64,000 bases of DNA from Ulvibacterium marinum. Lineage in GTDB: Bacteria > Bacteroidota > Bacteroidia > Flavobacteriales > Flavobacteriaceae. Positions 1-7,845 of the stretch are shown here, piece after piece. The number at the start of each line of letters is the position of its first letter. Within the stretch, counting starts at the first letter, position 1. Where the stretch lies: the NCBI RefSeq assembly GCF_003626755.1, contig NZ_RBCJ01000001.1:124001-188000 (forward strand), read 5' to 3'. The position numbers were made by a program, and so were the translations under genes. The notes beneath the pieces were generated by a model. It was not told the DNA's origin, did no database searches, and was given only the letters and a program-made list of their open reading frames with translations.

Positions 1-491
1 CTATCTAGTGTATGGGCTTTTACCTGGACGGTTTTAATACTGTCCTTTTCTATTAGACCCAAATCCAGATGGATATCTTTTATACTGATTTCTTCCTCTT
101 CGCCATCCAGTTCTTCCGTACCCTTAAAAAGAGCCATCAACGTAATCCTACCCTCCTCATCCTTTAAATAGTATTGGTCCTCTGGCAATGTAATCCGGGC
201 AATCCCTTCTTTGGAAGTTTTGGATGCGCCCAGCGGAACCTTTTCTTCTCCCAGCACGTTAAGAAAATTAATATCCGCTTCGTATACCGGCACTCTATCT
301 TTTCTGTCCTTCTTATTTGTGGCAACAAAACTGGCTTCCAGTATTCTCGACCCATCGGGTTGTTTAATGCTCTTAAAACGGAACCGCATCCTATAGTTGC
401 TTAAGTCCTGTTCCTGCGCAAAAATGTTCGACGCAAGAAATAAGCTCAAAAGCACTATAGACAATGAATATTTAAAAAAACTAATTCTCAT
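1..491 (-). CDS. secreted protein of unknown function (3' end outside window)
   Basis: The frame opens with ATG at 491 and stays open to the left edge, so the C-terminus is missing. The first residues (MRISFFKYSLSIVLLSLFLA, ending near FAQ) form a clear Sec signal peptide. The mature part is hydrophilic and acidic, with short beta-type stretches and a charged EELDGEEEE segment. Its ATG overlaps the stop of the NrfD-like gene (ATGA), so it belongs to the cytochrome operon and is probably a periplasmic or surface component. I do not recognise the family. The start is well supported by the overlap and signal peptide; the function is unknown. Confidence 0.7.
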   Translation of the reverse strand, partial: MRISFFKYSLSIVLLSLFLASNIFAQEQDLSNYRMRFRFKSIKQPDGSRILEASFVATNKKDRKDRVPVYEADINFLNVLGEEKVPLGASKTSKEGIARITLPEDQYYLKDEEGRITLMALFKGTEELDGEEEEISIKDIHLDLGLIEKDSIKTVQVKAHTLD

Positions 492-1831
492 TTCAACTGA
501 TATTGGGTTACACTATAGGTTCCTCCTTTTCCTTCCCTTTCATAGTCTATGATACCGGACATTGGAATGATAGGAACAAGTCTCATAATAAGGATAAAGA
601 ACAGGACAAAAGCGGCAATCCCGGCAAAGCTAAGTGCCCATTCAATCCATGTAGCCGAGTAGTGTATAAACTCAGGACGGGTATCCTGAATGGGTAAATA
701 GGGTGTTTCCAAAGTAGGCACAACTATTAAATACCTATTTAGCCATAGCCCTAAAACTGCAATGACAGCTGCAAAAGTGATGGATTTTATAGTCCTGAAC
801 CTTTTAAAGAACAGGATTACGATGGGTACCAATACCCCAATGTAATTCGCAAAAATAAATTCCCAGAAATATTTATTAAATAGGGTGTTCAATAAATCGG
901 CATCATGCGTCTTATGGCTAAACCATCTGGAAAAATACTCACTAAAGGTAAAATAGCCGAACAACAATGAAATGACCAATAGGATTACACCGGCACCAAT
1001 AAAATGCACCTTTCGTATATAGTGATCCAATTTAAAATATTTGCGAATCAGATACATGGCAATAATAATGACCCCCACACCGGAATATAGACCGGCAACA
1101 ATGAAATACGGGGCAAAAATTGTACTGTTCCACCCTGGTTGAAGAGTCAAACTGAATATCCAGGCCAAGACCGTATACGCCACAATGGCCAAAGCAATAA
1201 TCATGGCAGACATGATACGGGTTATTTTATGTAGTCTATTGCGTTGGGTGGGTGTATCTCGATATCCGATGGCCAGAAACGTGTAAAGCTTTCTTCTCCA
1301 TTCAGGTACATCTTCACTATTATCACGAAGTATGGCAAAATCTGGAATAAATGTTAGGTATAAATAAATAAAGCAGCCTATCAGGTCGGTAATTATGGCT
1401 ATGATATCCCAAGTTATGGGGGATTGTATACGTGGATAGAGAAACAAATAATGCAACCTATCCAACCTACCGATACAAAGTAAAATAAATATCGGGCCAA
1501 TGATCAGGGATACTACGGTAATGATTTCAACTATTCTTGATATCGAGTTTTTCCAAGGTGTTTTGAAGAAATGTAAAATACCCGAAATAAAGGCCCCTGA
1601 ATAACTTAAACACACAAAGAAGATAAAATTAATAATGTAAATACCCCAGACTACATTGTCCCGCATACCGGTAACCTCATGTCCTTTAACAACTTGTATG
1701 ACAAAAGCTGCCAATCCCCATAAAACAAATCCAACCAAAATCCCGATCCATATCTTGGACCATTTGGTCGACTTTAAAAGCATGGGCGAAAACTCTTTGA
1801 CCAATTCCCTTTTTCTACTATCTACATTCAT
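488..1831 (-). CDS. NrfD/PsrC-like integral membrane quinone-interacting subunit
   Basis: 447 residues with about ten hydrophobic helices, matching the polytopic NrfD/PsrC/ActC class. In bacterial respiratory complexes these subunits exchange electrons between the quinone pool and a periplasmic iron-sulfur partner. The start at 1831 lies 18 bases after the ferredoxin gene, and its stop overlaps the next start, so FeS protein and NrfD are translated together as is usual for this pair. The size is typical of the ActC/HmcC-like branch rather than the short 8-helix NrfD. Quinone interaction is family knowledge. The direction of electron flow cannot be read from the sequence. Confidence 0.85.
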   Translation of the reverse strand: MNVDSRKRELVKEFSPMLLKSTKWSKIWIGILVGFVLWGLAAFVIQVVKGHEVTGMRDNVVWGIYIINFIFFVCLSYSGAFISGILHFFKTPWKNSISRIVEIITVVSLIIGPIFILLCIGRLDRLHYLFLYPRIQSPITWDIIAIITDLIGCFIYLYLTFIPDFAILRDNSEDVPEWRRKLYTFLAIGYRDTPTQRNRLHKITRIMSAMIIALAIVAYTVLAWIFSLTLQPGWNSTIFAPYFIVAGLYSGVGVIIIAMYLIRKYFKLDHYIRKVHFIGAGVILLVISLLFGYFTFSEYFSRWFSHKTHDADLLNTLFNKYFWEFIFANYIGVLVPIVILFFKRFRTIKSITFAAVIAVLGLWLNRYLIVVPTLETPYLPIQDTRPEFIHYSATWIEWALSFAGIAAFVLFFILIMRLVPIIPMSGIIDYEREGKGGTYSVTQYQLK

Positions 1832-1849
1832 CCTAGAACGTTGTTTACT

Positions 1850-2833
1850 TTAAATCTTACCTTGGCTCTTTAGATCTTGAACAAAAGGAACATCCTTATA
1901 TCGTTCAATAATATCCTCTTCAACATCAAAGCCCCGCTCCAATGGGAACTGCCTATTTACGGCAGGCAGATAATAAACATTAGGTTTCGTCCCTAAATGC
2001 TCCAAATGTCTATATCCTCCCCTATCATTTATTAACTCTGAAAATCGAACGGTTTCCTCTCCATTGGTAACCATATCTTCGTTTTTATCCCCAAAATAGA
2101 TCACGCCCATAGGGCAAGATGATGCGCAATAGGGTAGTTTACCCTGTCTGAGCATATCTGGACAGAAATCGCATTTCATTACCGTGCCCTCCGTTCCGGG
2201 AATACTGGTTTCCGGTGAGTAGGGTTGGCTTGTGTCATCAAATTTCGGTTTATGGCTCCAGTTGAATTGACGTGCGGAATAAGGACAACTCGTGATACAA
2301 AACTTACACCCAATACACCGATCATTGTCTATTAAAACAATGCCATCGTCCCGTTTAAAGGTGGCCCCAGTGGGACATACCGTAACGCAGGGTGGTTCAT
2401 CACAATGATAGCAAGGTTTTGGGAACCAATAGGGCTCTGCTTCTTCATGGTCCTGAATGAGCTGGACCTTCATAAACTCTTCATTGTAATCCAGATTGTG
2501 CGCTTTTTGACAACTTTCAACACAATTTCTAGCATTTTTGCATTTGGCCAAATCGATTACCATAACAAATTTTCGATCCGGAATTCCTTTTCTTGATTCA
2601 GCAGGTGTAATATGGGCCTCGGGATAATTGTTAATGCTCTCAGCATCTACCTCTACCATTTTGCCGTCCGGGGTAAGTACCCTGATTTTTTCACCTGATG
2701 CCTGTAGTTCCTCCTCAGAAGCCAAATTGGCCAACAAAGTAGCACCGGCCACAGTTGTGGCGCCCGACAGTAAACCCATTTTCAGAAATTTACGTCTGTT
2801 CGTACTATTCTTTTTTGTGTTGTCTTTTTCCAT
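1850..2833 (-). CDS. Tat-exported ferredoxin-type 4x[4Fe-4S] electron transfer subunit
   Basis: 327 residues. The N-terminus carries a twin-arginine signal (NRRKFLK at 12-18, then a hydrophobic stretch), so the folded protein is exported. Four cysteine motifs follow in DmsB/PsrB/NrfC order: C98, C104, C108; C141-C144-C149-C153; C173-C176-C179-C183; C221-C224-C236-C240. Motifs II-IV are complete. Motif I has alanine (A101) where the second cysteine of CxxCxxCxxxC is expected. The neighbouring NrfD-like gene is the usual membrane partner. It probably wires the NrfD quinone module to the heme proteins of the same operon. No molybdopterin subunit is adjacent. Confidence 0.88.
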   Translation of the reverse strand: MEKDNTKKNSTNRRKFLKMGLLSGATTVAGATLLANLASEEELQASGEKIRVLTPDGKMVEVDAESINNYPEAHITPAESRKGIPDRKFVMVIDLAKCKNARNCVESCQKAHNLDYNEEFMKVQLIQDHEEAEPYWFPKPCYHCDEPPCVTVCPTGATFKRDDGIVLIDNDRCIGCKFCITSCPYSARQFNWSHKPKFDDTSQPYSPETSIPGTEGTVMKCDFCPDMLRQGKLPYCASSCPMGVIYFGDKNEDMVTNGEETVRFSELINDRGGYRHLEHLGTKPNVYYLPAVNRQFPLERGFDVEEDIIERYKDVPFVQDLKSQGKI

Positions 2834-2904
2834 AATCGACCGTTGTTGCGCAAACTATCCTTTGTTTCTCCTTTTATTACCCCTCTTCTTCCCAAGGGAT
2901 AGGT

Positions 2905-3765
2905 TTAAAAATTATAGTTCCTCGTGATATTGAATCCGAACAGAATCTGACCTCTAAAAAAATCGTTTGTGTTTTTCATATAGTTCTGCTGTGGTACAAT
3001 ACCGTTCATATTGGTTATAAACAATTGGAAGGCATGTGCGGACGTAGCAAACTCGAACCCCAAACTTATTCCCGGTTCTGGATCAATATCCAGTCGTTCA
3101 CCGTTTAAATGATGGGTAAAGGGCTGGCTGTAATCCCATAGTATGGAAGTCTGATCACTTATTTTATAGCGCCCTCCGAACGCAACCCCTATTACATCGT
3201 TCCTCATCCGGCTTTCCACAAGGTTAAAATGGGAAATACTAGGAGCCAATTGCATGGAAAGCTTAGGACTGAACCTCCTCGCAATGATCAACTGGTTAAA
3301 ATAGGAATACCTGTGTTGATCTAGACTAAAATTCTCCCTTTTCCTTGCATCTATCGTGAAATTGCCGTAATAGGACACACTCACCGGAATCCTGCTAGAT
3401 CGTGTTTGATTTAAGATTCCCACTTTCCAGTTAAAATCTTGGAGGCGATTAAATTTGGTAGTCCCAAATCCCAGAGTCAATCTTTCATGTATGGAATAGG
3501 CCACTCCCATCCGTATATTGGAAGGGCCCCAAAACCCTAGCATATCATTGGTTCCCTCGTTAATCAACCCGAACCTATGCGACATCTGAACCTCCAAGGT
3601 GTTCTTTGAAAAGAGCACATTATTAGGGTTATCAATAATAAAGGAGCTTTCAAAGGCTGGGCGTTCAGGTTTATCCACTACGGAATCCTTCTCTCTTTTT
3701 TGTGAAAGGAGTAGGACGGGGGACAATAAAGCTAATCCAAAATATATTCCTATTGTGTTTTTCAT
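2905..3765 (-). CDS. DUF5777-type outer-membrane beta-barrel protein
   Basis: 286 residues with a signal peptide (cleavage probably after LLLLS) and a mature part of alternating amphipathic strands ending in an aromatic residue (NYNF), as outer-membrane barrels do. The pattern fits the Bacteroidota DUF5777 barrel family, whose function is not established. It lies between a monoheme cytochrome lipoprotein and the iron-sulfur protein, all in one direction. A role in passing electrons or substrate across the outer membrane is possible but only inferred from context. At under 300 residues it is much smaller than the MtrB-type porins of known porin-cytochrome conduits. Confidence 0.75.
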   Translation of the reverse strand: MKNTIGIYFGLALLSPVLLLSQKREKDSVVDKPERPAFESSFIIDNPNNVLFSKNTLEVQMSHRFGLINEGTNDMLGFWGPSNIRMGVAYSIHERLTLGFGTTKFNRLQDFNWKVGILNQTRSSRIPVSVSYYGNFTIDARKRENFSLDQHRYSYFNQLIIARRFSPKLSMQLAPSISHFNLVESRMRNDVIGVAFGGRYKISDQTSILWDYSQPFTHHLNGERLDIDPEPGISLGFEFATSAHAFQLFITNMNGIVPQQNYMKNTNDFFRGQILFGFNITRNYNF

Positions 3766-3783
3766 ATTTTGATGTCTTACTAT

Positions 3784-4176
3784 TTAGTTATTCTCGGCAC
3801 CACGATCTATCCAACCTTTTATTAAGGCAATTTCATCTACGGTGAGTACAAACCCTGCTTCAACAGGGTGGTTATTGCCCGGCAACTCCCTAAAAAACTG
3901 GCTGTTCTCGCCATCTCCAAGAACTACATATTCTGGGACGATAGCATCATATGCATTCCCTTCGGTTAAATCTGGGTTGGCAACATTCCCATTATGGCAC
4001 GTGGTACAATCCCTATCATTTCCAATGAACAAAGGCTGGATGTCATCCCTAAAGGAAATAGGTTCATCTATAGGTATATCCGGAATTTCTTCCTCTACCA
4101 ATTGGTCATAATAACAAGAAGAAAAGCACAATAGACCTAGACCGCCCATCAAGATTATCCTTAATCGTTTTTTCAT
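3784..4176 (-). CDS. monoheme c-type cytochrome lipoprotein
   Basis: 130 residues. A lipoprotein signal ends at C21 (CFSSC), followed by an acidic linker and a single heme-binding motif (C57TTC60H61). The C-terminal half holds a conserved HPVEAGF-like segment that could supply the distal methionine region typical of planctomycete-type cytochrome c domains, but I cannot identify the sixth ligand with certainty. It starts 154 bases after the hexaheme gene and ends 18 bases before the DUF5777 gene. It is a likely membrane-anchored electron shuttle of this operon. Confidence 0.82.
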   Translation of the reverse strand: MKKRLRIILMGGLGLLCFSSCYYDQLVEEEIPDIPIDEPISFRDDIQPLFIGNDRDCTTCHNGNVANPDLTEGNAYDAIVPEYVVLGDGENSQFFRELPGNNHPVEAGFVLTVDEIALIKGWIDRGAENN

Positions 4177-4330
4177 TTCGTTTGTATTATAAGATCATCA
4201 CTTGCTCCAATTTCAAAGCACTTTAGTCATCCTTCTGATATAGCAACAGCTTGATGAAACTGTAAATTCCTGTCGATACTATTGCAGTACCATATAACCT
4301 GCTCGGAACTGTTTGGAAAAAGATCCGAAA

Positions 4331-5458
4331 TCAGTTCTGTAATGCTTCAATTGAATTGGTCAACAATGCCCTGGAATAACCGGGATTATGAATCCCATTG
4401 CTTTGATCTTCCAATAAGGTCATGTAGTTCCATGCGGCCTGTGCTTGTTCGGTTGTAAAAATGCCCTCATTGGACCTATTGGGTGAGGGGACGTCCACTA
4501 TGAGCCCAGTAATTGGCACACCCGTACCTACCGGATTGCCATCCACATCAAAAACAGGGTTGCCCTCCGTATCTACCGCATATTCCTCACCAACAACTTC
4601 GGTCAACAACTGTTTTAAGGTAGCCATGCCTTCGGTAAATCCGGCCATTTCCTCCGGTACTCCATTGGTATGGCAGGCAATACAGGCGGCCTCTGTTGGA
4701 TTCCACGAATGCAAGCCCTCATTTACATCTGTAGATTCTCCCATATGACAGCTTACGCAGGATGCACCTGTTCTATGTGCTGCCGAAGCAACACCGGGAT
4801 AGCCCTCCGAACCGGGTATATTGGCTCCCATAATACCTTCCAACATTGTGGTTTGTGGTCCATGGTGAGGCCCAAAACGTGTGGTTGCGACTACATATTG
4901 GCCTGTTCCATTTTCCGCGGGAATTACATAACTGTTTCTCGGTTGGTGGCAAGTAGCGCAGTTATTACTTGTACCACCAAAGTCCACAACGGTGGTTTCA
5001 TCGATTACCAAGGTCACCGGATCTATACTTCTCAAGGCAAAATCCTCCCCATCGTTTTCGAAATCGAAAGTAGAATGCTTATCATGACATGTGGCACAGG
5101 TAATCGGTGAAGTATTTGACAAACTGACCGAATCTACCTCGCCAAAGGCCAAGAAATCCAAATGGCCTTTTGTAGAGTGGCACGAGGCACAATCTATCCT
5201 AGCACCGGTGAAACTGAACACGCCACCTGCTCCATGTGCCGAAAGGGCAAAGGAACTTTCAACTATATCGCGAGCGGCATTGGAATGGCAGCTTATACAG
5301 GAAGCCGTTCCGTCAATTCCGTCCTGACCATCCACTCCGTTAACTCCGTCAATTCCGTCGGCTCCAGGTGGGCCGGGAATTGGGTCACTGGTACATTGAA
5401 CAAATAGTAAACTTGATATGACCAATACCAAGAAGCCTATTAACTTAGAATTTTTCAT
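4331..5458 (-). CDS. hexaheme c-type cytochrome lipoprotein with collagen-like linker
   Basis: 375 residues. The lipobox cysteine is C22, followed by a Gly-X-Y tract at about 29-50 (GPPGADGIDG and similar). Six CxxCH motifs follow (CISCH, CASCH, CATCH twice, CVSCH, CIACH), with extra histidines spaced as in multiheme cytochromes with bis-His ligation. The C-terminal 130 residues lack heme motifs. As first gene of the operon it is the probable periplasmic or surface electron acceptor or donor. The hexaheme count recalls QrcA and NrfB-like carriers, but assigning it to either family would need alignment. The Gly-X-Y spacer probably holds the heme domain off the membrane. Confidence 0.88.
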   Translation of the reverse strand: MKNSKLIGFLVLVISSLLFVQCTSDPIPGPPGADGIDGVNGVDGQDGIDGTASCISCHSNAARDIVESSFALSAHGAGGVFSFTGARIDCASCHSTKGHLDFLAFGEVDSVSLSNTSPITCATCHDKHSTFDFENDGEDFALRSIDPVTLVIDETTVVDFGGTSNNCATCHQPRNSYVIPAENGTGQYVVATTRFGPHHGPQTTMLEGIMGANIPGSEGYPGVASAAHRTGASCVSCHMGESTDVNEGLHSWNPTEAACIACHTNGVPEEMAGFTEGMATLKQLLTEVVGEEYAVDTEGNPVFDVDGNPVGTGVPITGLIVDVPSPNRSNEGIFTTEQAQAAWNYMTLLEDQSNGIHNPGYSRALLTNSIEALQN

Positions 5459-5856
5459 ACGATCGAATATTTAGCGGTTACAAGATTTTGCGATTAAATA
5501 GGCGTAAAAATATGAGAGGAAAACACTACAGAAAATGATATTTATCAGTAAAATGCTATGTTTATTAATATATAATCAATATAAATTGCATAAAAAGAGA
5601 ATAATTCAATAAATCAAGGATTTTGGCTAAAATCCTAAAAAGGCCGTATTTGGAGAAATGTGGCCTGGCTTTTACGGAAAGGGAATAATATATAACTATA
5701 GCTGATCCCTATTTGGACAATTAAGACATAAGTAGCTACCTCTAATTCCTACTTGTTAAATAGAGCCTTATTTAGAGGATTTCTCCATACAACCACACAA
5801 TTTACCGGGTACTTTTGAGTTTAGATAGAGATAAATAAACAACCCAATCCAAAATC
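5459..5856. other. AT-rich intergenic region between divergent genes
   Basis: About 400 bases without a credible gene, between the minus-strand cytochrome operon and a plus-strand secreted-protein gene. It should hold the promoter of the cytochrome operon, but I found no convincing TAnnTTTG element on the minus strand and no clear FNR-like dyad. The part around 5560-5640 is very AT-rich. A plus-strand -7-like element lies at 5810-5817. Confidence 0.6.
5810..5817 (+). promoter_or_regulatory. -7 promoter element of the 5857 gene
   Basis: TACTTTTG fits the Bacteroidota -7 consensus TAnnTTTG and lies 39 bases before the ATG at 5857. There is no TTG at the ideal 19-base distance upstream, so the promoter is tentative. 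Confidence 0.4.
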
Positions 5857-6462
5857 ATGAAAAAGTATCTACCATTTTTTATCTCGTTATGCGTTACCGT
5901 TCTTTCCGCCCAAAAAATGAAAATAATTGAGGGCGACTTCGATTTTCTCAAGGGACAAAAAGAAATTAATGTAGAGTTTGTATATGATAATGTGAAACTC
6001 CTTAAAGACAATCTCACCAACGACGAATATGTAAAAAACCACGCCGCTAAATTGGAGGAAGACACCAGGGGCAAGGGCAAATCATGGGAAAAAAGTTGGT
6101 ACGCCAGCCGAGAGCTTATTTATGCCCCAAAATTTCTAGAATTGATGAACCGGTATTTTCATAAAGACCATGGTATTTATTTTGATCAAGGTCTTGCAGA
6201 TGCCAAGTACACCCTTATCGTGGATACGGTATGGGTATACCCGGGATGGGATGCCGGCGTAATGAAACAGCCCGCCAAAGTTTCCACGGTCTTGCGTTTT
6301 GTAGAAACGGCGAACAAAGGCCGTGTTCTTGCAGAAGTAAACAGCAAGCACGCACCCGGCAATCAGTGGGGGAGCAGTTTTAATAATGAGGACCGTATTG
6401 GGGAAGGATATGCCAAAACGGGAAAATCCTTTGCAAAACTAATTTTGAAGAAAGCCTTTTAA
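5857..6462 (+). CDS. secreted protein of unknown function
   Basis: 201 residues with an N-terminal signal peptide (MKKYLPFFISLCVTVLSAQ). The mature part is mixed alpha/beta, with a central TLIVDTVWVYPGW strand segment and a basic C-terminus (LILKKAF). No catalytic motif or repeat is visible and I do not recognise the family. It is a single-gene unit: divergent from the cytochrome operon and convergent, 29 bases apart, with the halogenase-like gene. It is probably periplasmic; the function is not assigned. Confidence 0.7.
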   Translation: MKKYLPFFISLCVTVLSAQKMKIIEGDFDFLKGQKEINVEFVYDNVKLLKDNLTNDEYVKNHAAKLEEDTRGKGKSWEKSWYASRELIYAPKFLELMNRYFHKDHGIYFDQGLADAKYTLIVDTVWVYPGWDAGVMKQPAKVSTVLRFVETANKGRVLAEVNSKHAPGNQWGSSFNNEDRIGEGYAKTGKSFAKLILKKAF

Positions 6463-6491
6463 AGAAGAAAGAGCTAAACAAAATCCGACAA

Positions 6492-7742
6492 CTACTTTTC
6501 GGACAAACGCATCTCCTTTTCAAGATCCGTTATATGGGCTACGGCCTTTACCAGCCGATGGTGATTTTTCACAAAAGGATTGGTCTGGTCCCAAACGTAT
6601 CCGGCAAGGACCGCACAGATTTGTCTTTTTATCTCAGGATTTTCGGGTTTATGAAAGAAAATCTTTTGTAAGCTGCCGGTATACCATTCCTTTACATAGG
6701 TAGTAAACACGGCAACGCCTTTTCGGATATAATTGGAATATTCCGTTTCCCAATTTACATCCTGACCTTTCAGTTCCCTCGCAATAAGTTTGGCGGACAA
6801 TAGGGCCGATTCCGTGGCAAAAGTGACCCCTGAAGAAAAAACCGGATCCAAAAACTCGGCACTGTTCCCGGTAAGGGCATAGCCCTTGCCATATAACTGC
6901 TTAACCGACTTGGAGAAATTCTTTATGATTTTTGGCTCAAACACATACTCCAAATTCTTGAAACGATCATAGTAATAATCTGAAAGCTTCATCATTTCCA
7001 CCAACTTTTGAGTAGTATCCCCTTCAAAGGAATTTATATAATCCGTCGGTCCTACATAACCAATACTGGTATATCCGTTGGAGAAAGGGATGACCCATAG
7101 CCAGGTTTCGGTACTCACTACATCGAACGTAATTAAAGTACCTTCCTTTCCTTCTGGTCGTCTTACATCTTTTACATGGGTGAAAATCGAGGAATGCTTG
7201 GGTATCTCAGAGGGTTTGTCCAAATTCAACAATCTGGGCAGTACCCTACCAAAGCCACTGGCATCAATAATGAATTTTGCAGTCAGGTAGGATAGTCCGC
7301 CTTGCGCATCCTTTAGGGTAGTGGTAGATCCGGCATCATTGAAGTCAACTTCCACAACTTCCTGCTGAAAACAGATATCAACACCTCTTTCCTGAAGGGT
7401 ATCGGTCATAGCCTTGTCAAAATCGGCACGTGGTACCTGCCAAGTCCAATCCCACCCCTTGGTATGTTTTTTACTGAAGTCAAAATTGCACACCTCTGGC
7501 CCCTTCATAAAGCGAGCTCCCGACTTAATTTCAAATCCATAGGTGTCCAGACAGTCGAAGAGGTCGGTTTCCTTAAAATGGTCCATACACCTAGGCAATA
7601 GGCTTTCTCCGATTACAAATCTTGGAAATTTGTTCTTTTCAACTACTTTAATGGTAAATCCTTTACCGTTGAGATAAGAAGCTGCAACACTACCCGATGG
7701 CCCCGCCCCAATAATCAAAACATCTACCATTTCCTTCTTCAT
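6492..7742 (-). CDS. FAD-dependent halogenase-like oxidoreductase of the flexirubin cluster
   Basis: 416 residues. The GAGPSG dinucleotide-binding motif at 12-17 shows an FAD Rossmann fold, followed by GESLLP (45-50). Two hallmarks of flavin-dependent halogenases are present: K73 in a KSGARF context, close to the catalytic lysine position of CmlS/PrnA-type enzymes, and WLWVIP at 214-219, the WxWxIP motif. A WQVPRADFD segment at 101-109 is also typical. It is transcribed divergently from the tyrosine ammonia-lyase gene, so it probably modifies the pigment's aryl head. Halogenation is inferred; hydroxylation by a related monooxygenase remains possible. Confidence 0.82.
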   Translation of the reverse strand: MKKEMVDVLIIGAGPSGSVAASYLNGKGFTIKVVEKNKFPRFVIGESLLPRCMDHFKETDLFDCLDTYGFEIKSGARFMKGPEVCNFDFSKKHTKGWDWTWQVPRADFDKAMTDTLQERGVDICFQQEVVEVDFNDAGSTTTLKDAQGGLSYLTAKFIIDASGFGRVLPRLLNLDKPSEIPKHSSIFTHVKDVRRPEGKEGTLITFDVVSTETWLWVIPFSNGYTSIGYVGPTDYINSFEGDTTQKLVEMMKLSDYYYDRFKNLEYVFEPKIIKNFSKSVKQLYGKGYALTGNSAEFLDPVFSSGVTFATESALLSAKLIARELKGQDVNWETEYSNYIRKGVAVFTTYVKEWYTGSLQKIFFHKPENPEIKRQICAVLAGYVWDQTNPFVKNHHRLVKAVAHITDLEKEMRLSEK

Positions 7743-7775
7743 AGCTCGAATAAAATATAGATTCGCTAATTATTA

Positions 7776-7783
7776 TAAATTTG
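7776..7783 (+). promoter_or_regulatory. -7 element of the main flexirubin operon
   Basis: TAAATTTG matches TAnnTTTG in the 103-base gap between the divergent halogenase-like and ammonia-lyase genes, giving a leader of about 55 bases. A clear -33 TTG at the ideal distance is missing, so the call is moderate. Confidence 0.45.
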
Positions 7784-7845
7784 CAAACCAAATTAACTAT
7801 TTTTATTTAGTATATAGCCATTAATCAAGTCTGATCCAACCATAG

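Noticed and set aside
2905-3765. DUF5777 barrel considered as an MtrB-type porin
   Set aside because: It is less than half the usual MtrB length and lacks a CxxC motif at the N-terminus; only a general barrel assignment is justified.
4670-5110. 146-residue plus-strand reading frame opposite the hexaheme cytochrome gene
   Set aside because: It is antisense to a gene with six heme motifs, has no signal or fold pattern, and its cysteines mirror the heme codons.
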